A DNA stretch of 64,000 nt from Candidatus Aminicenans sakinawicola JGI OTU-1 (GCA_000493965.1 AWNV01000008.1:1-64000), one strand, 5' to 3'. Shown: positions 36,398 to 45,317, counted from the first letter of the stretch. The notes: generated from the letters alone by a model not told the origin. Program-made: numbers and translations.

Positions 36398-36580
36398 ATG
36401 ATATTACTTAATATTAAAGAAGCTTCAAAAATATTGGGAATTAAACCGAAGACTCTGTATCAATGGAAATGGCAAAAAATAAATTTGTGTTTTATTAAAG
36501 TTGGGAGATCACTCCGAGTTTCTAAGAAAGATTTGGATGGATTTATAAAGAAAAACAAAACTAGATTAAGACATAAGTGA
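36398..36580 (+). CDS. AlpA/excisionase-like DNA-binding protein
   Basis: The start ATG 36398 is set by AGAGGAGA 6 bases upstream. The 60-residue protein is a winged-helix of the excisionase/MerR type: LNIKEASKILGIKPKTLYQW followed by VGRSLRVSKKDLDGFIKK. It probably controls excision or transcription of the element. The same fold is fused to the integrase at 37526. It is divergent from 35237-36214, so the 183-base gap should hold both promoters. Confidence 0.75.
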   Translation: MILLNIKEASKILGIKPKTLYQWKWQKINLCFIKVGRSLRVSKKDLDGFIKKNKTRLRHK

Positions 36581-36694
36581 CTTTTTTCCAATGATGTTAG
36601 CTTAACTGGAGAATTAAAAAAATGGAACTAGTTCGATTGATTCTTGGTCATCTTCGAATGAATCCAGAGTGAATAATAAACTGCAAAAAAGTAA

Positions 36695-37390
36695 ATGAAC
36701 AATAAGCTACAATCACAAAAAAGTAAAGGCTACTCATATCCCCAAAGAATTAAAAAGATTCCCTGGATCAAATTCCATCCAGACGAGCTTGATTCAATTT
36801 TCATGAAAGAATTTATGGCAGAGCATAGAGATAAGAGCTTAAGATTTTGGTTGAGATTAAATCAGATCTTAGCTGACAATTTCGATCTTTGGAATCCAGG
36901 CTGCTTAAGAATTAAACGGGAAATATTTTTTAGATCTTTCAGAATAGATCGTAGAACAGTTGTAAAGATGCTAAATTTTTGCATGGATAAATATAAAATA
37001 TTTCATAAATTTGATGGTGATTACATTATAATTTTTTATCCGGAATTTGAGGAATTGACTCAAAATTATAGAACCCAACGTATAAAAAAAGATGCCAAAA
37101 AAAACGTCGAAATGCCGGAAAATGCACAAGAACTGCTGACTTTTTGCAAAGTTTTTGCAAGTAATTTTACTGCAAATAAAGGAAATAAACCCGCTTTAGT
37201 TCCAACTCCCCTCTCTTCTCTTATGGATCTAAGTAATAACCATGAGACTAACTATAATGTTAAAGAAAGGGAAGAAGGAATAAATAATTCTGATTATGTC
37301 AGTGATTCAGAATACATGGCAGTAATGTCTTCGGATTTCGAATCTGAAGGCTGTCATGAAAAATGGAAGAAGAAGCATAAAATAGAATGA
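36695..37390 (+). CDS. Replication-initiator-like winged-helix protein
   Basis: The first ~125 residues (IPWIKFHPDELDSIFMKEFM, SLRFWLRLNQILADNFDLWN, RRTVVKMLNFCMDKYKIFHK) have the DnaD/replication-protein-O pattern of phage initiators, in which a conserved Trp is followed by a winged helix. The C-terminal ~100 residues are low-complexity and basic. It likely starts replication of the element or loads a helicase. No origin was identified. Confidence 0.55.
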   Translation: MNNKLQSQKSKGYSYPQRIKKIPWIKFHPDELDSIFMKEFMAEHRDKSLRFWLRLNQILADNFDLWNPGCLRIKREIFFRSFRIDRRTVVKMLNFCMDKYKIFHKFDGDYIIIFYPEFEELTQNYRTQRIKKDAKKNVEMPENAQELLTFCKVFASNFTANKGNKPALVPTPLSSLMDLSNNHETNYNVKEREEGINNSDYVSDSEYMAVMSSDFESEGCHEKWKKKHKIE

Positions 37391-37525
37391 ATAATTCAAA
37401 CTTTGGGAAAAAGCATCAGAAAGGGGCAAAGAAATTTGTATGGTTTTTGTATATGTCAAAGGGATTTTTGACGAATACAAATAATTGAACTTTACTTATT
37501 CCAGTTATGACAGGATGCGAAATAG

Positions 37526-38917
37526 ATGAGTAATTTTCTTACAGTAAAAGGATTAAGTTCCTTCTTGAGTTTGCATCCTAATACTATATATAAAATGGCT
37601 GAACACCAGGAGATTCCTTTTATTAAGAGAAAAGGGGTAGGTATTAGATTCAGGAAAAAAGACATTGAAGAGTGGCTTGATAAAGGCTCATCAAAAATAA
37701 ATTCTATAATTGAATCTTTCTCCGTAGTTAACCTTTCCATTGATAGGTATGATAGACTGTTTCTGAAAGGAGGAAGAATGAGTCAGAAGGAAAGAATCTG
37801 GAAGTATCCTTTTGGCTCAGTTTATCTCAGGCTAACAAAAACAGGAAAGGAAAGGTGGTATATTTATTACCGCGCCAATGGAGAAAGAATCCGGCAAGTA
37901 GTAAAAAATGCACAATCAAGGACTGATGCTTTGAAAGTATTGCAGGTCAATGTTGCTGACGTCTTTAGAGGGGAACATGGATTCATGAAACAAGAGAAAG
38001 ATATTAAATTTAGCGAATTTGCCGATCTGTACTTAGCGAATGCTAGGCCAAACAAAAGAAGCTGGAAACAAGATCAGTATAGAATCGAAGCCCATTTAAA
38101 GCCTTACTTTGGAAAACTGGATCTCAAAGAGGTCACGTCTTTGCTTATTGAAAAATATAGGGTAAAGAGGTTAAAGGTCGGAATCAAGAAATCAACTTCA
38201 AACAGGGAGCTAGCGTTGTTGAAGGTAATGTTTTCGAGAGCAATTGATTGGGATTATTGTACGGAAAACCCATCCCGGAAAGTCAAATTCTTTTCTGAAA
38301 AAGACAATCTTAAAGAGAGGATCTTAAACCTGGATGAGGAACAAAGATTATTAGAGGCCAGCGCAGAACATTTGAAACCGATGCTAATAACTGCTTTGTA
38401 TACAGGAATGAGAAGAGGAGAAATTTTAAGTTTAGAGTGGAGGAATGTAGATTTAACAAAAAGACTTATTCGTGTTGAAAAAACCAAGAACGGGAAAATC
38501 AGATTTATTCCTATCAATGATTTGCTGTTAAATGAACTAGCAGGATTGAAGATGAATAATGGAGGTTCAGATTATGTGTTCCTGTACCCAAAGACTCATA
38601 ACCCTATTAAAGATGTTAAAACAGCCTTTAATGCAGCTAAGAGAAGGGCTGGAATCAAGGACTTAAGATTTCATGATTTGCGTCATACCTTTGCGAGCCG
38701 GTTGATTGAGAGTGGAGTAGATATAATTACGGTCAAGGATTTACTAGGTCATTGTAGTGTTGAAACAACCCAAAGATATACTCATTCTCGTGCAGATCAG
38801 AAGATGAAAGCGGTCCAGAGTTTAGTTAAAAAAGAGGTAAAAATACATGAATTTGTCCCCATATTATCCAAACGGAAAAAGGAATGGAGTCCAAATGTTT
38901 TGTTTTCAGCGAATTAA
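37526..38917 (+). CDS. int: Tyrosine integrase with N-terminal excisionase-like helix-turn-helix
   Basis: Residues 1-55 form a helix-turn-helix (LTVKGLSSFLSLHPNTIYKM, GIRFRKKDIEEWLDKG) like that of the separate AlpA-like protein. An arm/SAM-like region spans 95-250 (ADLYLANARPNKRSWKQDQY). The catalytic domain has Arg in TGMRRGEILSLEW, the Lys strand EKTKNGKIRFIPIN, HDLRHTFASRL, LLGH and the nucleophile Tyr in TTQRYTHS. It ends 5 bases before attR. An ATG at codon 85 (37778) has its own strong ribosome-binding site, so an integrase without the helix-turn-helix can be made. Confidence 0.92.
   Translation: MSNFLTVKGLSSFLSLHPNTIYKMAEHQEIPFIKRKGVGIRFRKKDIEEWLDKGSSKINSIIESFSVVNLSIDRYDRLFLKGGRMSQKERIWKYPFGSVYLRLTKTGKERWYIYYRANGERIRQVVKNAQSRTDALKVLQVNVADVFRGEHGFMKQEKDIKFSEFADLYLANARPNKRSWKQDQYRIEAHLKPYFGKLDLKEVTSLLIEKYRVKRLKVGIKKSTSNRELALLKVMFSRAIDWDYCTENPSRKVKFFSEKDNLKERILNLDEEQRLLEASAEHLKPMLITALYTGMRRGEILSLEWRNVDLTKRLIRVEKTKNGKIRFIPINDLLLNELAGLKMNNGGSDYVFLYPKTHNPIKDVKTAFNAAKRRAGIKDLRFHDLRHTFASRLIESGVDIITVKDLLGHCSVETTQRYTHSRADQKMKAVQSLVKKEVKIHEFVPILSKRKKEWSPNVLFSAN
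37766..37780 (+). promoter_or_regulatory. Internal ribosome-binding site and start in int
   Basis: AAAGGAGG (37766-37773), 4 bases before ATG 37778-37780 in the frame of the integrase. The Shine-Dalgarno match is better than that of the upstream start at 37526. Confidence 0.6.
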
Positions 38918-38922
38918 AAAAC

Positions 38923-38987
38923 TAGAGCAATGGATTCCTAATCCATGTGTCGCCGGTTCGAGTCCGGCCAGGCGTACCATATGATAT
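38923..38987. repeat. attR: right 65-bp direct repeat
   Basis: Identical to 11715-11779. It contains only the 3' half of tRNA-Arg and cannot form a full tRNA. Confidence 0.95.
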
Positions 38988-39047
38988 AAAAAATTTCATT
39001 TCGTAACGTAGAGCAAATGCTACGACTAAATACTTGTAAAGGTTTAT

Positions 39048-40337
39048 GTGTCTATGACAAAACGGAAAAAAAACATGAAGGATAACGGAGAAAAGAATAA
39101 AAACCAGCTTGTTGAGGAACTTGTTGAGTTAAGACAAAAAGAAGCTGAGTTACAAAAGGTTAAAAGCAAGCATGAAAAGATGGAGAAAGAGCTGCTCAGA
39201 GTCAACAGGGCACTCGAAACTATAAGTGCCAGCCATAAAGTCCTTGTCCGTGCTTCGGACAAAGCAGAACTCTTATCAGAGATATGTAGGGTCATAGTTC
39301 AGGTTGGGAGTTACTCTCTCGGATGGGTTGGAATTGCCAGTCATGATAGAAAAAAAACAGTGCGAGTTGTTGCACAGACAGGGGATACCGAGCGATATCT
39401 GGAGAAAATAAAGGTCACATATGCAGATGATAAATACGCCCAACATCCTGCTGGCGTAGCTATCCGAACAGGGAAACAATGTCTAGTAAAAAACATAGTG
39501 ACCGATCCAAATTTCCTGTCATGGCGCGGGGAAGCTCTCAAACACGGTTTTTCATCGGCAATCGCTCTTCCTTTAATTAGAAATGGCAAGCCGTTTGGTG
39601 CATTAAGCATATATTCAAAAGAGCCGGATGCATTTAATATAAAGGAAGTAGAGCTCCTGCATGAACTGGCTGATAATTTGGTTTATGGTATTGTAGCACT
39701 GCATAACAGAATCGAGCGCAACAGGGCAGAGAAAGAAGTCAAAAACAACCTGGTAAAATTGCGTCAAGCCTTGGGAGCGATTATCAAAGTCCTTGAGTCA
39801 ACTGTTGAAATAAAGGATCCTTACACGGCCGGCCACCAGCGTCGTGTTGCAGATCTCGCTCGGAAAATAGCAAAAGACCTAGGGCTTTCACCGGACCGCA
39901 TTGATGGAATCCGCATTGCCGGAATTATTCATGACGTTGGTAAGATGCATGTTCCTTCTGAGATTTTAAGCAAGCCTGATCGCTTATCTGAAATCGAATT
40001 CAGCCTGATTAAGACCCATCCTCAAGTCGGTTTTGATATATTAAAAGAAATTGAGTTTCCCTGGCCAGTTGCCGATATTGTACTGCAGCATCATGAAAGG
40101 ATGGACGGTTCAGGATATCCAAATAAATTATCGAACGAAAATATTCTCCTGGAAGCAAGAATTCTGGCTGTGGCTGATGTTGTGGAAGCAATGGCTTCCC
40201 ATAGACCTTACCGTCCAGCACTCGGCATTCAAAGGGCTCTGGATGAAATATCCACTAACAGGGGAATTCTTTATGACCCTGAAGTTGTGGATGTTTGTTT
40301 AAAGCTTTTCAAAGAAGGAAAATATAAGTTCCACTGA
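39048..40337 (+). CDS. GAF and HD-GYP domain protein
   Basis: This is a probable cyclic-di-GMP phosphodiesterase or HD-GYP signalling protein. An N-terminal coiled coil (about 15-65, KNQLVEELVELRQKEAELQK) is followed by a GAF sensor (about 70-215) and an HD-GYP domain (about 235-425) with IIHDVGKMHVP, THPQVGFDIL and HHERMDGSGYP. The start is GTG 39048 or ATG 39054. It begins 60 bases after attR, so insertion of the element could have changed its promoter. It is the first chromosomal gene to the right. Confidence 0.9.
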   Translation: MSMTKRKKNMKDNGEKNKNQLVEELVELRQKEAELQKVKSKHEKMEKELLRVNRALETISASHKVLVRASDKAELLSEICRVIVQVGSYSLGWVGIASHDRKKTVRVVAQTGDTERYLEKIKVTYADDKYAQHPAGVAIRTGKQCLVKNIVTDPNFLSWRGEALKHGFSSAIALPLIRNGKPFGALSIYSKEPDAFNIKEVELLHELADNLVYGIVALHNRIERNRAEKEVKNNLVKLRQALGAIIKVLESTVEIKDPYTAGHQRRVADLARKIAKDLGLSPDRIDGIRIAGIIHDVGKMHVPSEILSKPDRLSEIEFSLIKTHPQVGFDILKEIEFPWPVADIVLQHHERMDGSGYPNKLSNENILLEARILAVADVVEAMASHRPYRPALGIQRALDEISTNRGILYDPEVVDVCLKLFKEGKYKFH

Positions 40338-40532
40338 TAAAAATGGATTTAAATCTGGATAAAAGATTGAAATTTCTCTCTAACTTGATAGAGGCTGGCT
40401 GTTGGGGGAAATAAGCAAAAAGGGGTTATGGAATAGATAAGCCTTGCCCAGCCAGCACGACAAGTTAATACTAATTTGCCACAATATATTTTAAAAATCA
40501 ATCACCTTTAAAGATGATTTTTGGGGGTGATG

Positions 40533-40594
40533 AAAAAGGTACCAGGTACCTTTTTGATAAAACCGTGCTGTAACTTAAAAAGGTACCAGGTACC
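40533..40594. repeat. Two GGTACC palindromes
   Basis: A perfect 23-bp palindrome A5-GGTACC-A-GGTACC-T5 lies at 40533-40555 and a second unit at 40577-40594, 21 bases apart and in the same orientation. They lie in the 320-base gap before the AsmA-like gene, which also holds an AAAAATCA/TGATTTTT stem (40493-40522). Confidence 0.8.
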
Positions 40595-40658
40595 ATATTG
40601 ATTGATATGATTTTAATTGTTTAATAAAATATGGACAATCCGTATTCTCAAATAAATT

Positions 40659-43600
40659 ATGAGAAAGAAAACGAAAAGAGTTTTAATAATCAGTGCCGCA
40701 AGTTTTTTATTACTGCTTTTTTTTGCAAGTGTTTTTTCTATATGGTTCTTTTTCAGAGAATCTCATATTAAAGGAGTTTTGGAAGATTATCTGTCAAAAA
40801 AAACAGGTTTTAATATTGTAATAGGGAAACTCGATTGCCAATTTTTCCCTCTGATTGTAGGAGTAAATTCCTTAAAGATAAGTTCGGAAACAGAAGGGGA
40901 GGAGATCGAACTTTTTTTCGGTAGTATTAATTTAAACGGTGATATAACACGCCTGATAAAAAAGGAAAAACCTTTACTTGACTCGCTTAAGATTTCAGAC
41001 GTTGTTTGCCGCATCACAACAAGAAAAGCGGAAGAAAAGCAAAAGAAAAAGATAGACTTTCAAAGCCAGGTGAGTGAAATTTCTAATCTGCTGGATTTTA
41101 TCAAGAATATTAAAATAGAAGATTCTTCATTAAGTTATGATTCTCCATCTCAATATATAAGCCTTCAGGATTCCGGTCTGGTTCTATCCCATTCCTGTGA
41201 GGATGGAGAATTTGATTATGTCCTGGCTTCAGAGAAGGTCTCTTTTAAAAAACCGGGTCAGAAAATGTGTTTTAACAGCGGATTTAAATCCTCTGGCAAA
41301 TTTTCTTTACGTGAAATTCCCTTCATTGAAAGTGAGTTTTCGATTTCTCCTCTGAAAGTTGAGATGGAGGAAAAACATCTTGTGTTGGACGGCATTAATA
41401 TAAAATGCAGGGGTGAATTTCAGAACGGCAGGAAGGCTCTGTTTTTTCCTTCTTTCAGCATTGACGTTTCGCCTTTCTTTGATGCCAATGGTTCTTTAAA
41501 AGTTGAACTCAGCGAAGGTTTTACTCTTTTTTCAAATCAGGAGATTCATCTTAAGGATTTCAGTAAAATCTATGATTTGCTAAAGCCATATATATCTCAG
41601 AACTTGAAAGGCGTGAGGCTTGATATTACGGGGGCAGCATTTTTCAAAGGGGAAATTCAATATGAAAAAGATTCTTCTGCTCAGAGGACTAATGTTAATG
41701 GTCTAATCAGGCTGGATCCTGCAAGCGTGAGTTATTCTTCTACTGATTTTTCGATCAGTAATGTAATCTCCGGAAGATTCGATGTAAAAGGTTCTTTTTC
41801 TTCCCCTGAACTTTCAGGGCTTATAAAAATAAATAATGGAACTTTCATGCGGGATGACATAAAAATACATAATTTTTCTCTAGATATTCCTTTGTCTTTT
41901 AACAAAACCGCTTCAATTCTTGATATTTCCTCATGTAGAGGAGATATAAAAAAGCTCGTATTTTCTCTGGGGGATAAACGCATAGAATTGGATAATGTTG
42001 GGTTCAAAGCACGGGCAGGCTTCAATTTGTCAAAGAAGGAGATCGATTTTGACTGCCAGGAATTTCAACTCTCTTCACTATCTCCGCTCCAGATAAAAGC
42101 AAAAGCATCTCTTGATCCGGGGGGGGAGAAATATTTTAATCTGAAAAGTTCAAATATTGATTTTCAAAGCCTTTTTGACCTCTTTTCCCCTATTTTTCCG
42201 GAAAAGTTACTTGAATGGGAACCTGCTGGAAATTTTAATCTTGAAATAGAAGCGGGAAATTCTTCTCCTGAAAAAAGGGACTGGACTATTTCTGCCAGAT
42301 TGAATCTAGCCGAAGTTATATTCCACAATCCCGAGTTTACAATTGCTGGAGAAGCACTTGATCCCGCCTTCGTGCTCGATGGGACATGTTCTCCGGATTT
42401 TAAAAAAATTGGTTTTTCGCTTAAATTCGGTCTTTCCCGTGGAGAATCTTTGTGGAATGAATACTATTTGAACTGGAAAGACAGCCCTTTTAATGGAAAA
42501 ATTTCGGGTGTTTATCATGTTCCGCTCAATGAATTAAACGATTTGTCCATAGAGTCGTCATTTTTATCTCTGGGCAAAATAAATGCTTCGGGTCAGTTGA
42601 GGCTTCAGCAGCCGTTTTATATGGATTTTCAAGTTTCTGTTCCTCCACTAAGCCTTGGCTCGCTCTATTCTTTTTTACCGGCAGGCCAGAACTCTGATGA
42701 ATCCGGTCTTGCACTGGTGGGTGAAGCTGAAAGCCGGTTCCGGATAAGAAAACAAATGGATAGAATAACATTATCCGGCCAGTGCAGTATTAAGAATGGC
42801 TCTGTGGAATCCAAGCAAAGCGGTATGTCGATAACCGGGATTGAAGCCAAAATTCCATTTTTTTATGACGGTGGAACCAAAAAGCCCGAGGACAAAACCA
42901 CAGCATTCTTTGATAAGGGATATATTTATGTGAGGGAATTCAAATCCCCCTATTTTTCAATGAAACCCCTTCGAATTAACTTATATGCTGCCAATAACCT
43001 TTTCATGATAGAGCCGTTATCAATGGATATATTCAGCGGGAATGCATCTGTTGGAAAATCTGTTTTTTCGTTCGGGTCAAACCCATCAAATTTCAGTGCG
43101 GTTTCTTCCTTTGCTTTAAATGATTTGGACCTTTCTCAAGCTCCGATCGAGTCCAGCCAGTTTAAATTAAAAGGCTTTGCTAATGTGGATTTACAACGTA
43201 TTGTAATAAGCCCTGATCTTCTATTCACAACAGGCCAGGCTGAAGTCGACATTTTCGACAGCAAAATAAGTGTTAGAAATATTGAGATTAAAAAGCCATT
43301 CTCGAAGAATAGAACCATATCCTGTGATGTGGATTTTTCCGGCTTGAATCTGGAGAAGATGACGGATTCTATTCCATTTGGAAGAGTAACAGGTATTTTA
43401 AACGGTGAAATTAAGGGCCTGGCTTTTTCCTACGGCCAGCCAGAAAGCTTTGTCATGCGTCTGGAATCTGTAAAAAGAAAGGGCATTCAGCAAAAGTTCA
43501 GCACAAAGGCAGTTGATGACCTGTCTGTAATAAGTTCTGGAGAAGGCAGTTCTTTTTCTTCAAATAAAGGGATAAACCGTTTCATAACGGAATTCCGTTA

Positions 43601-43805
43601 TGAAAAGATCGGCATATACTGCTCATTAAAGAATGATATGTTCACTTTAAGAGGAACTATCAAGGAGAAAGGAACCGAATATCTTGTTAAGAATTCTTGG
43701 CTTTTTGGAATCAGTGTGATAAATAGAAAACCTAAAAGTAGAATCAGTTTTAAAGATATGCTGAACCGTCTCAAGAGGATTGGCCGCACAGAAAAATCGC
43801 GGTGA
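40659..43805 (+). CDS. AsmA-like intermembrane protein (YdbH-type)
   Basis: An N-terminal membrane helix (about 6-30) is followed by about 1,000 residues of repeated beta strands typical of AsmA/YdbH bridge proteins, which span the periplasm and move phospholipids between the membranes. The AsmA-type start (FFRESHIKGVLEDYLSKKTG, FNIVIGKLDC) and dicarboxylate-transport-like C-terminal motifs (GILNGEIKGLAFSYGQPESF) are visible. A DUF1318 lipoprotein gene follows after 62 bases; in E. coli YdbH works with YnbE and the DUF1318 protein YdbL. Ligand and exact role here are inferred from that family. Confidence 0.8.
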   Translation: MRKKTKRVLIISAASFLLLLFFASVFSIWFFFRESHIKGVLEDYLSKKTGFNIVIGKLDCQFFPLIVGVNSLKISSETEGEEIELFFGSINLNGDITRLIKKEKPLLDSLKISDVVCRITTRKAEEKQKKKIDFQSQVSEISNLLDFIKNIKIEDSSLSYDSPSQYISLQDSGLVLSHSCEDGEFDYVLASEKVSFKKPGQKMCFNSGFKSSGKFSLREIPFIESEFSISPLKVEMEEKHLVLDGINIKCRGEFQNGRKALFFPSFSIDVSPFFDANGSLKVELSEGFTLFSNQEIHLKDFSKIYDLLKPYISQNLKGVRLDITGAAFFKGEIQYEKDSSAQRTNVNGLIRLDPASVSYSSTDFSISNVISGRFDVKGSFSSPELSGLIKINNGTFMRDDIKIHNFSLDIPLSFNKTASILDISSCRGDIKKLVFSLGDKRIELDNVGFKARAGFNLSKKEIDFDCQEFQLSSLSPLQIKAKASLDPGGEKYFNLKSSNIDFQSLFDLFSPIFPEKLLEWEPAGNFNLEIEAGNSSPEKRDWTISARLNLAEVIFHNPEFTIAGEALDPAFVLDGTCSPDFKKIGFSLKFGLSRGESLWNEYYLNWKDSPFNGKISGVYHVPLNELNDLSIESSFLSLGKINASGQLRLQQPFYMDFQVSVPPLSLGSLYSFLPAGQNSDESGLALVGEAESRFRIRKQMDRITLSGQCSIKNGSVESKQSGMSITGIEAKIPFFYDGGTKKPEDKTTAFFDKGYIYVREFKSPYFSMKPLRINLYAANNLFMIEPLSMDIFSGNASVGKSVFSFGSNPSNFSAVSSFALNDLDLSQAPIESSQFKLKGFANVDLQRIVISPDLLFTTGQAEVDIFDSKISVRNIEIKKPFSKNRTISCDVDFSGLNLEKMTDSIPFGRVTGILNGEIKGLAFSYGQPESFVMRLESVKRKGIQQKFSTKAVDDLSVISSGEGSSFSSNKGINRFITEFRYEKIGIYCSLKNDMFTLRGTIKEKGTEYLVKNSWLFGISVINRKPKSRISFKDMLNRLKRIGRTEKSR

Positions 43806-43821
43806 TAAAACTCATTGCTTT

Positions 43822-43830
43822 TGGTATAAT
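43822..43830 (+). promoter_or_regulatory. Extended -10 promoter
   Basis: TGGTATAAT (43822-43830) is an extended -10 box placed 38 bases before the DUF1318 gene; no good -35 is seen, as is usual for this type. Confidence 0.5.
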
Positions 43831-43867
43831 ATAATACAAATAAAGTCTTTTTATTTATGAGGTCAAA

Positions 43868-44485
43868 ATGAGAACAAAATCTATTCCATTATTTTTTCTC
43901 GCCGCAGCAGTTTTACTTGTCTTTGCCTGTGTGACCATAAACATTTATTTCCCTGAAGGTGCGGTCAAGCAGACAGCAGACGAGATTGTGACTGAAATAA
44001 GAAAGAGCGGGGAGGAAGAAAAAGAAAAGGAAAAGGAAAAAGATATTCTAACATGGGAAAGCAAAACAGCAGTTGATAGCACCTGGAGGGCCGGCTCATT
44101 TTTGCTTGTTTCCTCAGCCTATGCTCAGGAGACTAAGGTAACTACGCCAAAGATCCGTGCACTCAGAGAGGCTCTGAAAGAAAGGTTTCCCAAAATCAAG
44201 CCTTTTTTCGACAATGGCAACATCGGAGAAGCAAATGATGGTTTCGTAAAAATAAGAAATGAGGCAGGTTTGGCTTTGAAACAAAAGGCCTTGTTGAGGA
44301 AGCTTGTAAATGAGGAGAACGGCAATCGGAAAGACCTATACACTGAAGTTGCAAGAGCGCTTGATATTGACCAGAGCCAGATCCCGAGAGTGGGCAGGAC
44401 ATTTGCTCAGAGCTGGATCGAAAAAGCACTTCCCGGCTGGTGGATCCAAAATGAAGACGGCGAGTGGATAAGGAATAAGGGATAA
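43868..44485 (+). CDS. DUF1318 lipoprotein (YdbL-like)
   Basis: The lipobox VFAC is followed by VTINIYFPEGAVKQTADEIV, the strand that in E. coli is carried by the separate small lipoprotein YnbE and also begins DUF1318 proteins. The C-terminal DUF1318 domain (about 100-200) has KIRALREALKERFPKIKPFF and the conserved end ARALDIDQSQIPRVGRTFAQ. It probably assists the YdbH-like protein encoded directly upstream. The ribosome-binding site GAGGTC is weak. It has its own likely promoter at 43822. Confidence 0.82.
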   Translation: MRTKSIPLFFLAAAVLLVFACVTINIYFPEGAVKQTADEIVTEIRKSGEEEKEKEKEKDILTWESKTAVDSTWRAGSFLLVSSAYAQETKVTTPKIRALREALKERFPKIKPFFDNGNIGEANDGFVKIRNEAGLALKQKALLRKLVNEENGNRKDLYTEVARALDIDQSQIPRVGRTFAQSWIEKALPGWWIQNEDGEWIRNKG

Positions 44486-44492
44486 GGGGGAT

Positions 44493-44608
44493 GGGCCACG
44501 TTAACATATAGATATTAAGAAGGTTAGCCCTAAAAAGGGTCTGATTTATACCCTTAGAAGCACCTTTTTGGGGGTAAAAACAGCATTGTAAGGAATAAGT
44601 GATTTAAA
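44493..44608 (+). repeat. Two short dispersed repeats after the DUF1318 gene
   Basis: 44493-44519 (GGGCCACGTTAACATATAG and 8 more bases) matches 47178-47204 with 2 differences. 44570-44608 (starts GGGGGTAAAAACAGCATTG) matches 49780-49818 with 4 differences. Between them AAGGGT/ACCCTT (44537-44556) can form a small stem. Confidence 0.6.
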
Positions 44609-44624
44609 GGAGAAAGGTTGCAAG

Positions 44625-45281
44625 ATGAAAAAAAGAGTCAAGAGACAGCTTAAAGAGGATGAATTTATATCAACGATAAACAAAATCTTTAACTTTGCTA
44701 AAAAACGCTGGAAAGAGCTTGCGGCTGCTGGGGTTGTGGTTCTTATAGTTGGTTTAGTCTTTTTGGGCGCAAAAATGATCAAGACACAGAAAACCGGAAA
44801 ACAAAGTGATTTGCTCGGAAAGATTCTAAAGGTCAGTTCTGAGCTTAAAGATAATCCTGGAAAAGTAGAAGAGCTTGAGAAATTAGCCGGCAGTGGAAAA
44901 TTCACCCGTCTGGCCTATATTAAACTGGCTATCTACTGGGATGAGAAGGGGGAAGTGGATAAAGCCCTGGATTTGCTGGCAAAGTTGTCTCCTGGTAGGA
45001 AAGACCTTTTTTATTATCAGGCACAGGATTTAATGGCGCAGATTTATATTGAACAGAAAAATTATGATAAAGCTATAGATATTTATAAAAAAATAGAAGA
45101 AGAAAATCCAAAGGAATACACACTGGATGTTGTTCTTTTTAAAATGGCACAGGCTCATGAAGAAAAAGGAGAGATTAAAGAAGCTCTAGCACTATATAAC
45201 AGGGTTAAGGATGAATTTTCTCAGACATACTATGGATATGATGCCTCTAAAAAAGCAGAGAAACTGGGGTCGAAAAAATAG
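44625..45281 (+). CDS. Membrane-anchored TPR protein (YfgM-like)
   Basis: A membrane helix (about 36-55) follows a basic cytoplasmic start. The periplasmic part has TPR-like repeats (KLAIYWDEKGEVDKALDLLA, LMAQIYIEQKNYDKAIDIYK, KMAQAHEEKGEIKEALALYN). The architecture resembles YfgM, which works with the Sec translocon and periplasmic chaperones. AAAGG before the ATG supports the start. Confidence 0.75.
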   Translation: MKKRVKRQLKEDEFISTINKIFNFAKKRWKELAAAGVVVLIVGLVFLGAKMIKTQKTGKQSDLLGKILKVSSELKDNPGKVEELEKLAGSGKFTRLAYIKLAIYWDEKGEVDKALDLLAKLSPGRKDLFYYQAQDLMAQIYIEQKNYDKAIDIYKKIEEENPKEYTLDVVLFKMAQAHEEKGEIKEALALYNRVKDEFSQTYYGYDASKKAEKLGSKK

Positions 45282-45317
45282 CCTTACTTTTTGTAAATAT
45301 CTTGTAAATGAGAAAAA

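Larger units (their letters stand above)
11715..38987 (+). mobile_element. 27.2-kb integrative element in tRNA-Arg
   Basis: The element is delimited by perfect 65-bp direct repeats (11715-11779 and 38923-38987) made of the tRNA-Arg 3' half plus 8 bases beyond it. A tyrosine integrase ends 5 bases before the right repeat, the usual layout for tRNA-targeted islands. The interior is AT-richer than the flanks, contains mostly unrecognised genes, and has none of the GGTACC palindromes common in the flanking chromosome. No conjugation genes, capsid, portal or large terminase are seen. The right end has int, a replication-initiator-like gene, an AlpA-like gene and a small-terminase-like gene, which resembles a phage satellite. 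Several IS fragments show a history of secondary insertions and decay. Confidence 0.9.
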
